Assembly: GCA_002685275.1 (NCBI GenBank)
Contig: NYWX01000048.1
Span: 1 to 14,824 of the forward strand
DNA length: 14,824 nucleotides
Direction: 5' to 3'
Origin: Gammaproteobacteria bacterium
GTDB taxonomy: Bacteria; Pseudomonadota; Gammaproteobacteria; Woeseiales; Woeseiaceae
The translations under genes were made by a program, and so were the position numbers. The notes beneath the pieces are model-generated. The model was not told where the DNA came from. It saw only the letters and a list, made by a program, of their open reading frames with translations, and made no database searches. Of this stretch, positions 7,114-14,824 are shown piece by piece (within the stretch, counting starts at the first letter, position 1; each line of letters opens with the position of its first letter).

Positions 7114-8552
7114 CAAAAAAGATTGCAATCTGTTGGTTTCGTCAAGACTTAAGATTATATGACAATAAAGCATTATTTGAAGCTTCAAAAAATGAAAATA
7201 TTTTGCCCATTTATATCCTTGATGATGAAAACTCAAAGAAATATAAGATTGGAAGTGCTAGCAGGTTGTGGCTTCATTATTCGCTTAAATCTCTAAAGAA
7301 ATCTCTGGGTGGAAAGCTATCTGTATATTCGGGCAATCCAGAAGAGATTCTAGTGAATATTTTAAATCGTCATGAAGTTGAAGCTATTTATTGGAATCGT
7401 TGCTATGAGCCATGGCGTATTAAACGTGATTCAAAGATAAAAACACATTTAAAAAATCTTGAAATACAAGTGAATACTTACAATAGTTCTTTATTGTGGG
7501 AGCCATGGAATATTAAAAAAGATGATGGTACACCGTACAAAGTATTCACGCCTTTTTATCGAAAAGGTTGTTTAAATGCTCAAGAACCATCTATCCCTTT
7601 ATCAAAGCCAGATCGTGCAAACTATCTATTTGATAAAGACCAAATAGGCGTTGATGAATTAAATCTTTTACCACGCGTACCATGGGGTAAAAAATTAAAA
7701 ACCCACTGGGATATAGGTGAAGAGGGCGCTCATAGACGTTTTGACCAATTTATTGAGGAGGGACTTTCTTTATACAAAGAAGGTCGAAATATTCCAGCAA
7801 AACCATACGTTTCTCGTTTATCACCACACTTACACTTTGGTGAAATCTCAAGTAATCAATTGTGGCATTCTGTGAGAAGTATTGGAGATAACAAAAACAT
7901 TGAACATTTCTGTAGTGAACTTGGCTGGCGCGAATTCTCTTATAGTCAACTTTTTAATAATCCAAGATTACCAGAAAAAAATCTTCAATCAAAATTTGAT
8001 TTTTTTCCATGGAATGAAAATGAAACCTTTTTAAAGGCATGGCAAAAAGGAAATACTGGCATCCCTATGGTTGACGCAGGTATGCGTGAATTATGGCAAA
8101 CAGGATATATGCATAACCGAGTAAGAATGATTGTTGGATCTTTTTTAGTAAAAAATCTTCGCTTGCATTGGCACCATGGAGAGCGTTGGTTTTGGGATAC
8201 ACTTGTTGATGCTGATTTGGCTAATAATAGCGCAAGCTGGCAGTGGATAGCTGGGTGTGGGGCTGATGCGGCACCTTATTTTCGAATTTTTAATCCAATA
8301 ATGCAGGGTCAAAAATTTGATCCTAATGGCGATTATGTTCGTCAATATATTCCGGAAATTGCAGCTTTACCTAATAAATACCTTTTTAATCCATGGGAAG
8401 CATCTGAGGATATCTTAAGCGAGGCTTCTATTGAATTAGGATCAACTTATCCAAAACCAATAGTAGATTTAAAACAATCGCGAGAGTTAGCTCTATCAGC
8501 TTTTCAATCTTTAAAGCAGCTAGACAATAAAAATTTAAATAAGAAAAAATAA
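7110..8552 (+). CDS. phrB: Class I CPD deoxyribodipyrimidine photolyase
   Basis: Light-driven repair enzyme that splits cyclobutane pyrimidine dimers using reduced FAD and an antenna chromophore. The protein has 480 residues (E. coli PhrB 472). It opens AICWFRQDLRLYDNKALFEA. The FAD domain shows CSELGWREFSYSQLF, TGIPMVDAGMRELWQTGYM, HNRVRMIVGSFLVK, NNSASWQWIAGCGADAAPY and FRIFNPIMQGQKFDPNG, all close to E. coli PhrB. The tryptophans matching W306 (FFPWNENE), W359 (LHWHHGE) and W382 (SWQW) are present, as is the flavin-N5 asparagine (NN before SASW), so photoreduction and repair should work. The ATG overlaps the stop of the previous gene (ATGA), with AGAGGA 9 nt upstream. It is co-transcribed with the divergent photolyase-like gene and followed by DUF2256. 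Confidence 0.95.
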   Translation: MTKKIAICWFRQDLRLYDNKALFEASKNENILPIYILDDENSKKYKIGSASRLWLHYSLKSLKKSLGGKLSVYSGNPEEILVNILNRHEVEAIYWNRCYEPWRIKRDSKIKTHLKNLEIQVNTYNSSLLWEPWNIKKDDGTPYKVFTPFYRKGCLNAQEPSIPLSKPDRANYLFDKDQIGVDELNLLPRVPWGKKLKTHWDIGEEGAHRRFDQFIEEGLSLYKEGRNIPAKPYVSRLSPHLHFGEISSNQLWHSVRSIGDNKNIEHFCSELGWREFSYSQLFNNPRLPEKNLQSKFDFFPWNENETFLKAWQKGNTGIPMVDAGMRELWQTGYMHNRVRMIVGSFLVKNLRLHWHHGERWFWDTLVDADLANNSASWQWIAGCGADAAPYFRIFNPIMQGQKFDPNGDYVRQYIPEIAALPNKYLFNPWEASEDILSEASIELGSTYPKPIVDLKQSRELALSAFQSLKQLDNKNLNKKK

Positions 8553-8636
8553 TAAATCTTTTTATTTTTTTTGAGTTAAGCTATTTTTAAGAATAAAAAT
8601 TCATTTTTTATTAGAAGTAATTTTGAGTAAATTTTA

Positions 8637-8777
8637 GTGAAAAAGAAGATTGATTTACCGGTAAAGATTTGTCCCGCATGTAATAGGCCTTTTTCTTGGA
8701 GAAAAAAATGGTCTAGAGACTGGGATAATGTAAAATATTGTTCTAAAAGGTGTGGTAATACTAAGCGAAATATATAA
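8637..8777 (+). CDS. DUF2256 family small zinc-ribbon-like protein
   Basis: A 46-residue ORF from GTG 8637 to TAA 8775. It reads [18 protein letters not shown] (8-25), then [18 protein letters not shown] (26-43). This is the DUF2256 pattern: two Cys pairs (C12, C15; C35, C39) for a probable metal site, with invariant PF.WRKKW and RDWD.V.YCS.RC between. The length is normal for the family. It is basic (K/R-rich), which fits nucleic-acid or protein binding, but the function is unknown. It lies 84 nt after phrB and 2 nt before the protease start. To my recollection DUF2256 genes often sit beside photolyase/cryptochrome genes, and the position here agrees. The ribosome site is weak (GAG at 8625-8627), so the exact start is less sure than the family. 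Confidence 0.85.
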   Translation: MKKKIDLPVKICPACNRPFSWRKKWSRDWDNVKYCSKRCGNTKRNI

Positions 8778-8779
8778 CT

Positions 8780-11700
8780 TTGAAAAAAATTTTTAGAATA
8801 GAAGCATTTAACTTAACAATAAAACAGATTTTCTTTTTTGTTCTTTTTGTAAATTTATTTGGATGTAGCGGCGGTAATGATAGCAATAATATTAATTCTG
8901 CCTCAAATTCGGCGTTAAATAATGGGCCTTATGCTTTTAGTTTTATCGATCAAACTGGTGTTAATCCAAATACACTTATTTCGTCTAATTCGATTAGAAT
9001 AAGAGGCATTAACGAAACTGCAAATATTAGTATTGCAGGGGGCGAATATTCTATTAATGGCAGCGCTTTTACGTCAATTAATGGCTCTATTCAAAATATG
9101 CAAAATGTTGTCGTAAGGCAAACCTCATCTGCAGAAATCCTATCAACCAAAAATGCTACTTTAACAATCGGTAGTTCAAGTGATACTTTCACTGTTACCA
9201 CTCGAGATAATGCCTTACCTCAGGCTGAAAACAAAAACCATGATGTTTTTTCTGGATCTTATGTTTTGAGGCAGTCGGTTGGTAGTGATCAAGATAATGA
9301 AACATTGTTGTTTGAAAAGCTAAGTAACCCTCTAAATGGAGCCATTACTTTCGACAATAGTGGCCTCTTTATTTTTAGACCAAATGAAAATTTTATTGGT
9401 TCAGATCAATTTGATTATAAAGTAATTGATGCATTTGGAAGACAAGATGCAGCAACAATATCATTTGATATTCAGGAGCCAGCTTCTGGTGCCATTTTAG
9501 ATTTAAGAGCTAATGGATTAACCCTCAACTCACTTGCCGCTATTTGGACATCGACTCAATTAACATCAGATTACGAAATAAGATACAGCGGCGAAGTTAT
9601 AACTGAGGAGAATTGGCCTCAAGCTGAGATTTTTGAAAATAATATTCCTCCCTCTACCGTAGACTTAGATAAAAACTTTTATATTGATCAGCTAGATGAT
9701 GATACTGTCTACTATTTTGCTATTAGACAAATTGATTCACAAGGCGTTACAGGCCCAATATCAAACGTAATTTATGCTAAAACAGTTCCTACCCCGTTGG
9801 CATTAGTTGATTCAAATGATATAGCCGCAAATAATGCGAGCCCAATAATCGTTGAATTTAACCAAGATCAGCAAAAAATATTTACTTTAACTAATGATGG
9901 GTTGACTGACCTTCAATATAATCTTGAAATTTCTAATATTGCCAACCAATCTCCAAGTTGGGTTACTTCTAATGATTCTACCGGTTCAATTTCACCCGGA
10001 GAAACAAAAAATGTTTTGATTAACTTTGTTGCAAATGTTTTGCCAGGCGATTATTCAGCAACTCTATCTTTGGAGCATAATTCTTTGTATCAAGATTTTG
10101 TGGAAGTACCCCTTTTTCTGCGAGTCTCAAATGATATTACACCACCACCATCTATTAATACTTTAAATGGAGCTTCTCCAAATTTTGATGCTGTAAATTT
10201 GACTTGGCAAGCAATATCAGATGATGGAGTAGCACCCCTTCCTTTGGCAGGCTATGATATTCGTTATAGTCTAAGCCCTATAAATGACAGTAACTGGGAC
10301 TCAGCAACATCATTGAATATTTTAAACACCCCATTGATAGGGGGCAATCAACAAACATTAACTGTTGATAACCTTAATACGGAAACCCTTTACTATTTTG
10401 CGATTAAAGGCATAGATCAAGCAGGAAATACATCTGAGCTTTCAAACATTATTTCGGTTACGACATTGGGGCCACCTGTAGCAAATGTGTCGATAGATAA
10501 TATATCAATGGAATTACGTGAGGGCATTCCAAGCTCAACATCTATTCAAATAACTGACTCTGGGGAGTCTACGCTTGCCTATTCAATTTTCTTTCGAAAT
10601 CCTGAGCAAATAACTACCACTGCCAATGAAAATCAACAGGTTTTAATTCGTACTACTCAAGCTCGAAAGCCACGCGTAATGAATGAGCTTCCTTTAAATG
10701 GAAATTATTTACCAAATCAGCTGATCATCAGATTCAAGCCCTCTTCTGAATTGTATTCTTCCCATTCAGATATTCATCTTCATTATGATTCCCAATTAAT
10801 TGATCGCATCGATGTTCTTGATATGCAAGTTTGGCAAATTAATGATGATTCTAAATTATTAGAGACTATGCAGCTTATTAGTCAACGAAAAGATGTTATT
10901 TTTGTTGAACCTAATTACGCAGTGATAGCTAATGAAATTCCTGATGATGCCTTTTTTAGTCAACTTTGGGGTTTGAATAATCTAGGTCAAACAGGAGGCA
11001 TAATTGATGCTGATATAGATGCAGTTGAGACTTGGAATACAACAACAGGAAGCAGAGACGTTGTTGTAGCTATTATTGATAGTGGAATAGATTATACGCA
11101 CCCAGATTTAGCTGCAAATATGTGGATGAATGAGGGTGAGATTTCAAATAATGGAATTGATGATGACAATAATGGTTATGTAGATGATATTTACGGTTAT
11201 GACTTTGCTAACAATGATGGCGATCCATTTGATGATTCTAATCACGGCACACATGTCGCTGGAACCATAGGAGCTGCTGGCAATAACGGCATTGGTGTTG
11301 TTGGCGTAAGCCATCAAGTATCTTTAATGGGCATTAAATTTTTAGGTGCTAATGGTTTTGGATCTACCAGTGACGCCGCAGAAGGGATAATTTATGCAGT
11401 AGATAATGGCGCAATGATTCTTAATAACAGCTGGGGAGGTGGAGGCTTTTCGGAGACTTTGCGAGCAGCTATTGAGTACGCTCATCAAAATGATGTTTTG
11501 TTCTTAGCAGCTGCGGGTAATTCCGGAACTAATAATGATATTAGCCCTAGTTATCCTGCTTCATATGAAGTGGACAATGTTATTTCAGTTGCGGCAACAA
11601 ACCATAATGATCAACTTGCAGCATTCTCACAATATGGTTCTCAGTCTGTAGACTTAGGCGCCCCTGGAGTTGATATTCTAAGCTCAGTCCCAGGCAATGC

Positions 11701-13429
11701 TTATACAAGTTTTAATGGAACATCAATGGCAACTCCACATGTCTCAGGTGTTGCAGCATTATTAAAGGCTCATGCACCTAATTTAAGCAATCTTGAAATA
11801 AAGCAAATTTTGTTTGATAGCATCGACCCAATTCCATCACTTCAATCGACAACCGTAACAGGCGGTCGATTAAATTCTAATGAAGCTTTAAAACTCGCAG
11901 GACCCTCTTGGATTAGCGCTCCACCAGAATTATTTGCAGGTTCGGTCGAATCAGGCCAAACCTTAGAGCTTTCCTTGACAGTTGACCCTACTGATCTATC
12001 GCCAGGTGTTCATGTAGCGGAGATTGTAATTTTAACAAATGATCCATTATCACCAGAATTTACAGCCACAATATCATTAAATGTGTTACCAGATATTGAG
12101 TCGCCATCACCAATAACTGATCTTGTTGTAACTGAAATAACTGAATCGAGAGCTAGATTAAATTTCACTGCTTCTGGCGATGATGGCATACGAGGAAAAG
12201 CAAAATATTATGACGTTCGATTTAGCACTAGTAATTTAGATGAGAGTAATTGGGATAACGCAACATCTGTATCCGGATTAATAGCGCCATCAGAAACAGG
12301 AACGCAAGAAAGTTTTATCGTATCCAGCTTGCTTCCAAACTCTGATTTATGGATTGGTATTCGTGCAATTGATAATGTTGGTTTAATCTCTAATTTATCA
12401 AATGTTGTGCAAATTACTACTTTAAATGCTGAACTGGAGATTATTCCAGATGAAATTACACCATTAGTTCTGACCTCTGGTAGCTCGGAAGATATAATAC
12501 TTTTGCTTCGGAATGTTGGTCAAGTGGACCTAAATATTACTGCTGGAACAAGTCCAAATAATTCGAGTTTTACACTTGCAGGTACTCAACATTTTGCCTC
12601 AAGAAATATTATTAAAGGTGGAGTTGATTATCGAGTAGGGCCACCCGTAACATTAGGAAGTGGTGGAATTGATGATTTTGGTTATGTTTGGATAGATAGC
12701 TATGACCAAGATGGACCAACTTTTACCTGGACCGATATATCGTCAACAGGAACATTAGTAAATGGACTTACAGATGATAATGTTATTGGTCCTATTGAAA
12801 TTGGTTTCCCTTTTCCTTTCTACGAGCTTGATTTAAATCAATTATATATATCGAGTAATGGTTTCATAACATTTGATTCAAACTCTGATGATGGTTGTTG
12901 TAATGGACAGCCAATACCAAAAGCTGATTTCGTTAATCATTTGATTGCTTGGATGTGGAGTGATTTACATCCAAAAAACGGTACCGTACATTTTCAAAAT
13001 ATAAACAATGAAAGCATAATTATCCAGTTTACTAATTATGGTGAATATGGTGGTTCAGGTACCGTTGATGCTCAGGTTCATTTAAAAAATAACGGTGAAA
13101 TAATTTTTTATTATAAAGATTTTTCAGGAAATATTAATAATGAAAATGTAAGTATTGGAATAGAGAGCCAGACTGGTGAAAGCGGTCTTCAAGTTGCTTT
13201 TAATACAGTATATTTAGAGAATGAACTGGCACTTTCTTTTAAGCCATTTTGGCTGAGTTCCAATTTTAATGAAAGTATTCTTCCTCCAAATATGGAAGAA
13301 CAAATCACTTTAAATGTGGATACGCAGAATCTTGAGGTTGGGGATTATGATGGGTACTTCATTATTCAAAGTAATGATATAACTCGACCACAAATTATTT
13401 TACCAGTTAGCTTGGAAGTTATACCTTAG
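8780..13429 (+). CDS. Large surface lipoprotein with subtilisin (S8) protease and repeated beta domains
   Basis: A 1549-residue predicted lipoprotein from TTG 8780 (KKIFRIEAFN, hydrophobic core, lipobox LFGC, Cys29). Order: about 50-130, a beta domain with GGEYSINGSAFTSING; 145-232, cadherin/VCBS-like (GLFIFRPNENFIGSDQFDY); 237-335, 452-562 and 1105-1215, three related fibronectin-III-like units ending in forms of YFAIRQIDSQG, YFAIKGIDQAG and WIGIRAIDNVG; ASH/BACON-like strands at 345-450, 1055-1100 and 1490-1549; 645-715, a fervidolysin/I9-type prodomain (NQLIIRFKPSS, VIFVEPNYAV); about 728-1035, the S8 catalytic domain with D767 (AIIDSGID), H822 (NHGTHVAGT), oxyanion N914 (AAAGNSG) and S982 (NGTSMATPHVSG); 1314-1489, a jelly-roll-like domain (YISSNGFITF, LIAWMWSDL). 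An Asp/Asn-rich loop (NNGIDDDNNGYVDD) suggests calcium binding. The catalytic set is complete. It is probably exposed at or released from the cell surface to digest protein; the target is unknown. TTG is the only common start codon before the lipobox. Confidence 0.9.
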   Translation: MKKIFRIEAFNLTIKQIFFFVLFVNLFGCSGGNDSNNINSASNSALNNGPYAFSFIDQTGVNPNTLISSNSIRIRGINETANISIAGGEYSINGSAFTSINGSIQNMQNVVVRQTSSAEILSTKNATLTIGSSSDTFTVTTRDNALPQAENKNHDVFSGSYVLRQSVGSDQDNETLLFEKLSNPLNGAITFDNSGLFIFRPNENFIGSDQFDYKVIDAFGRQDAATISFDIQEPASGAILDLRANGLTLNSLAAIWTSTQLTSDYEIRYSGEVITEENWPQAEIFENNIPPSTVDLDKNFYIDQLDDDTVYYFAIRQIDSQGVTGPISNVIYAKTVPTPLALVDSNDIAANNASPIIVEFNQDQQKIFTLTNDGLTDLQYNLEISNIANQSPSWVTSNDSTGSISPGETKNVLINFVANVLPGDYSATLSLEHNSLYQDFVEVPLFLRVSNDITPPPSINTLNGASPNFDAVNLTWQAISDDGVAPLPLAGYDIRYSLSPINDSNWDSATSLNILNTPLIGGNQQTLTVDNLNTETLYYFAIKGIDQAGNTSELSNIISVTTLGPPVANVSIDNISMELREGIPSSTSIQITDSGESTLAYSIFFRNPEQITTTANENQQVLIRTTQARKPRVMNELPLNGNYLPNQLIIRFKPSSELYSSHSDIHLHYDSQLIDRIDVLDMQVWQINDDSKLLETMQLISQRKDVIFVEPNYAVIANEIPDDAFFSQLWGLNNLGQTGGIIDADIDAVETWNTTTGSRDVVVAIIDSGIDYTHPDLAANMWMNEGEISNNGIDDDNNGYVDDIYGYDFANNDGDPFDDSNHGTHVAGTIGAAGNNGIGVVGVSHQVSLMGIKFLGANGFGSTSDAAEGIIYAVDNGAMILNNSWGGGGFSETLRAAIEYAHQNDVLFLAAAGNSGTNNDISPSYPASYEVDNVISVAATNHNDQLAAFSQYGSQSVDLGAPGVDILSSVPGNAYTSFNGTSMATPHVSGVAALLKAHAPNLSNLEIKQILFDSIDPIPSLQSTTVTGGRLNSNEALKLAGPSWISAPPELFAGSVESGQTLELSLTVDPTDLSPGVHVAEIVILTNDPLSPEFTATISLNVLPDIESPSPITDLVVTEITESRARLNFTASGDDGIRGKAKYYDVRFSTSNLDESNWDNATSVSGLIAPSETGTQESFIVSSLLPNSDLWIGIRAIDNVGLISNLSNVVQITTLNAELEIIPDEITPLVLTSGSSEDIILLLRNVGQVDLNITAGTSPNNSSFTLAGTQHFASRNIIKGGVDYRVGPPVTLGSGGIDDFGYVWIDSYDQDGPTFTWTDISSTGTLVNGLTDDNVIGPIEIGFPFPFYELDLNQLYISSNGFITFDSNSDDGCCNGQPIPKADFVNHLIAWMWSDLHPKNGTVHFQNINNESIIIQFTNYGEYGGSGTVDAQVHLKNNGEIIFYYKDFSGNINNENVSIGIESQTGESGLQVAFNTVYLENELALSFKPFWLSSNFNESILPPNMEEQITLNVDTQNLEVGDYDGYFIIQSNDITRPQIILPVSLEVIP

Positions 13430-13460
13430 ATAGATTTTCTGACGGTTTTTAAAATTATCT
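13428..13460. terminator. Possible weak bidirectional hairpin between convergent genes
   Basis: AGATA-G-ATTTT (13428-13438) can pair with AAAAT-TATCT (13451-13460): ten base pairs with one bulged G and a 12-nt loop. It fills the 32-nt gap between the convergent protease and aldolase genes and overlaps the protease stop. The stem is AT-rich and no strong T-run follows on either strand, so termination is only a guess from position. Confidence 0.25.
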
Positions 13461-13461
13461 C

Positions 13462-14352
13462 TTACAGTCCATTAACGTTTATCAACAATTTCTCAAATTT
13501 AGTTGTGTCAGATTCAATTGACAGGAAAGGTTTACGCGGTTCTCCAACATCAAACCCTAAAATTTTAAGACCATACTTGATAGCAGGCACAACTCCAGGA
13601 GAGATTCTAAGGAGCTCATGTGTAACATCATTAGCAATTGCTTGAAGTTTTTGAGCATTTTTTATATTTCCAAGCTTCACTGAATCAAATATTTCAAGAT
13701 ATATGCGCGGCATTAAATTGTATGTGCTGCCAATGCCTCCAACCATACCCATAGCTAGTCCACCGGTGAGCATTTCATCTGGCCCATTAAAGATTGCTGC
13801 TGTTGGTACTTCTCTCAATAAACGCTCAGCACTAAAAAAATTCATATCAGTATGTTTGGAGCCAACAATATTTGGTAACTTGAGCATATCAATTTGTGTA
13901 TCGATTGAAATGTTCTGTCCAGTGGAGCTTGGGGTGTTATACATCAGTAAGGGAAGCTCAGAGATATTCGATAACCTTTTATAATAATCTATTAATTCTT
14001 TTTCAGAATGATTGAAATAAAATGGTGGAGTTGATGAAATAACATCGTACTGGTTTTCTGAGGCAAAATTCGCCATTTCATGAACATCTCGCTCAGAAAG
14101 TGCACCTACCTGAGCAATGAGTAAGACTTTTTTATCAACTATTTCGGAGACAGCTTTAAGAAACTCACATCTTTCATTTACAGACTGAAAAAGTCCTTCT
14201 CCTGTAGTACCTCCTATATAAAAGCCATGCACTCCAATCTCAAGGTGTCTCTCAATTAGCCTATTTATTTTCTTACTATCAAGGTTACCTTGTAAATCAA
14301 AGGGCGTTACCAATGGAACTATTATTCCAGAATATTTTTGTTTTTTAATCAT
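13462..14352 (-). CDS. N-acetylneuraminate lyase-like aldolase (DHDPS/NAL superfamily)
   Basis: A 296-residue class I aldolase of the DapA/NanA superfamily. GGTTGEG (48-53), TPPFYF (108-113), Y138 in LMYNTPSSTG, Schiff-base K166 in VGSKHTDMN, and NGPDEMLTGGLAMG/GGIGSTYNLM (189-214) all parallel E. coli NanA (GGSTGE, TPFYY, YNIP, LKQT, NGYDE, GGIGSTYN). The NGxDE and GGIGSTYN blocks separate it from DapA, and it differs strongly from the true DapA in this window. It probably cleaves an acylneuraminate or related 2-keto-3-deoxy acid sugar to pyruvate and an aldehyde; the substrate is not proven. Its ATG overlaps the end of a glycosidase-like gene by 8 nt, so the two are an operon and may handle the same sugar. 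The 2-keto-3-deoxygluconate branch of the superfamily is the main alternative. Confidence 0.85.
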   Translation of the reverse strand: MIKKQKYSGIIVPLVTPFDLQGNLDSKKINRLIERHLEIGVHGFYIGGTTGEGLFQSVNERCEFLKAVSEIVDKKVLLIAQVGALSERDVHEMANFASENQYDVISSTPPFYFNHSEKELIDYYKRLSNISELPLLMYNTPSSTGQNISIDTQIDMLKLPNIVGSKHTDMNFFSAERLLREVPTAAIFNGPDEMLTGGLAMGMVGGIGSTYNLMPRIYLEIFDSVKLGNIKNAQKLQAIANDVTHELLRISPGVVPAIKYGLKILGFDVGEPRKPFLSIESDTTKFEKLLINVNGL

Positions 14353-14824
14353 TTTTTATTGGTGTATCCCAACCACTTGGGTTTATTTTTGGTCCGCCTC
14401 CAGGTAAAGATCCTCGGCTCTCTCCACTCAACCAAGGGCTAACCCAAAAGCTGTATATATCGCCATCAATTAATGAAAATTTAAAGCGAACTTTTTTGTT
14501 TTTGAGCATTGAAATTTTTTTATCTGATTCCCATTCGACAAGTAACTTAGTTTTATTTTTAGAAATTGGTTTTGAGCGAAAGCCAGGAATAAGATTCCCA
14601 TATTCATCAAGAATTTCAATAATAAGCTCATACAGATTAAAAATTATAAAAAAATTTCTCATATCACCTAATTGTTTTTTTCCAAAACCTAAAATCAACT
14701 CAATTATTTTACATTTTAAACCAAAAGATAATATATTATTTAAAATAAAAAAAATTACTAATTTAGAGAAAATAACTAATTTATTTTTCTCCAATAAGAG
14801 AAAAATGATTAATAAAAGTTTAAA
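14345..14824 (-). CDS. C-terminal part of a sialidase/BNR-type glycosidase-like protein, 5' end missing or decayed
   Basis: The frame is open from its stop to the window edge with no ATG start upstream of the recognisable part, so the gene is partial here; a TTG at 14794 is the only other possible start near the edge. The last 95 residues or so resemble the beta-sandwich tail of proteins annotated as BNR/sialidase-like or GH32-like: ELIIEILDEYGNLIPGF, VRFKFSLIDGDIYSFWVSP, and the end GESRGSLPGGGPKINPSG. The segment before that (14650-14824) is very AT-rich, dominated by K, I, L, F and N, and matches the family only faintly (LSFG, FGKKQL). It may be diverged, decaying, or a short stand-alone ORF. 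It overlaps the aldolase start by 8 nt, which fits joint breakdown of a sugar. Family recognition is from memory. Confidence 0.45.
   Translation of the reverse strand, partial: FKLLLIIFLLLEKNKLVIFSKLVIFFILNNILSFGLKCKIIELILGFGKKQLGDMRNFFIIFNLYELIIEILDEYGNLIPGFRSKPISKNKTKLLVEWESDKKISMLKNKKVRFKFSLIDGDIYSFWVSPWLSGESRGSLPGGGPKINPSGWDTPIKND

Noticed and set aside
8145..8345. 66-residue minus-strand ORF inside phrB
   Set aside because: Antisense shadow over the conserved FAD-binding block.
8592..8612. AATAAAAA/TTTTTATT hairpin between phrB and DUF2256
   Set aside because: All-A/T stem in very AT-rich DNA; too weak to call a terminator, and the genes around it look co-directional and linked.
13703..13984. 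93-residue plus-strand ORF opposite the aldolase
   Set aside because: Antisense of a conserved gene, with no family resemblance.
13462..14352. A second dapA
   Set aside because: Same superfamily, but the NGPDE and GGIGSTYN blocks and the SKHTD lysine motif follow the neuraminate-lyase branch rather than DapA.

Overview
The window looks like chromosomal DNA of an AT-rich gammaproteobacterium. The evidence is a BepA-type outer-membrane protease, a GcvR-type double-ACT regulator divergent from dapA, and a BamC-like lipoprotein directly behind dapA. gcvR, dapA and bamC are neighbours in Escherichia coli and relatives. Low GC, tight spacing, many 1-8 nt overlaps and frequent GTG/TTG starts suggest a streamlined, possibly marine planktonic lineage; that last point is inference.

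Left part (1-3520): a minus-strand pair, gcvR then bepA, overlaps by ATGA and runs away from a short divergent promoter region. On the plus strand, dapA (lysine/peptidoglycan precursor synthesis) overlaps a 93-residue lipoprotein that resembles only the N-terminal BamD-binding 'lasso' of BamC. A complete tRNA-Ser(GGA) follows.

Middle (3610-13429): one plus-strand run that could be a single transcript. It holds a fused IolC kinase/DUF2090 protein (inositol catabolism), two different photolyase/cryptochrome-family flavoproteins overlapping by 4 nt, a 46-residue DUF2256 zinc-ribbon-like protein, and a 1549-residue subtilisin-family surface lipoprotein that begins 2 nt after the DUF2256 stop. The second photolyase is an ordinary class I CPD photolyase by motif. 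The first lacks at least two of the three tryptophans of the classical electron-transfer chain and belongs to another subfamily. The three light-repair-related genes form a coherent module; why they sit between a sugar kinase and a surface protease is unclear.

Right part (13462-14824): a minus-strand operon fragment facing the protease gene. It has an N-acetylneuraminate-lyase-like aldolase and, overlapping its start by 8 nt, the C-terminal part of a protein that resembles the jelly-roll tail of sialidase/BNR-type glycosidases. Its upstream end leaves the window or is decaying. Together they suggest uptake and breakdown of an acidic sugar.

No CRISPR array, insertion sequence, integrase or phage gene was seen. 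The strongest observations are the lasso-only BamC, the photolyase pair with DUF2256, and the protease with its prodomain in mid-protein.
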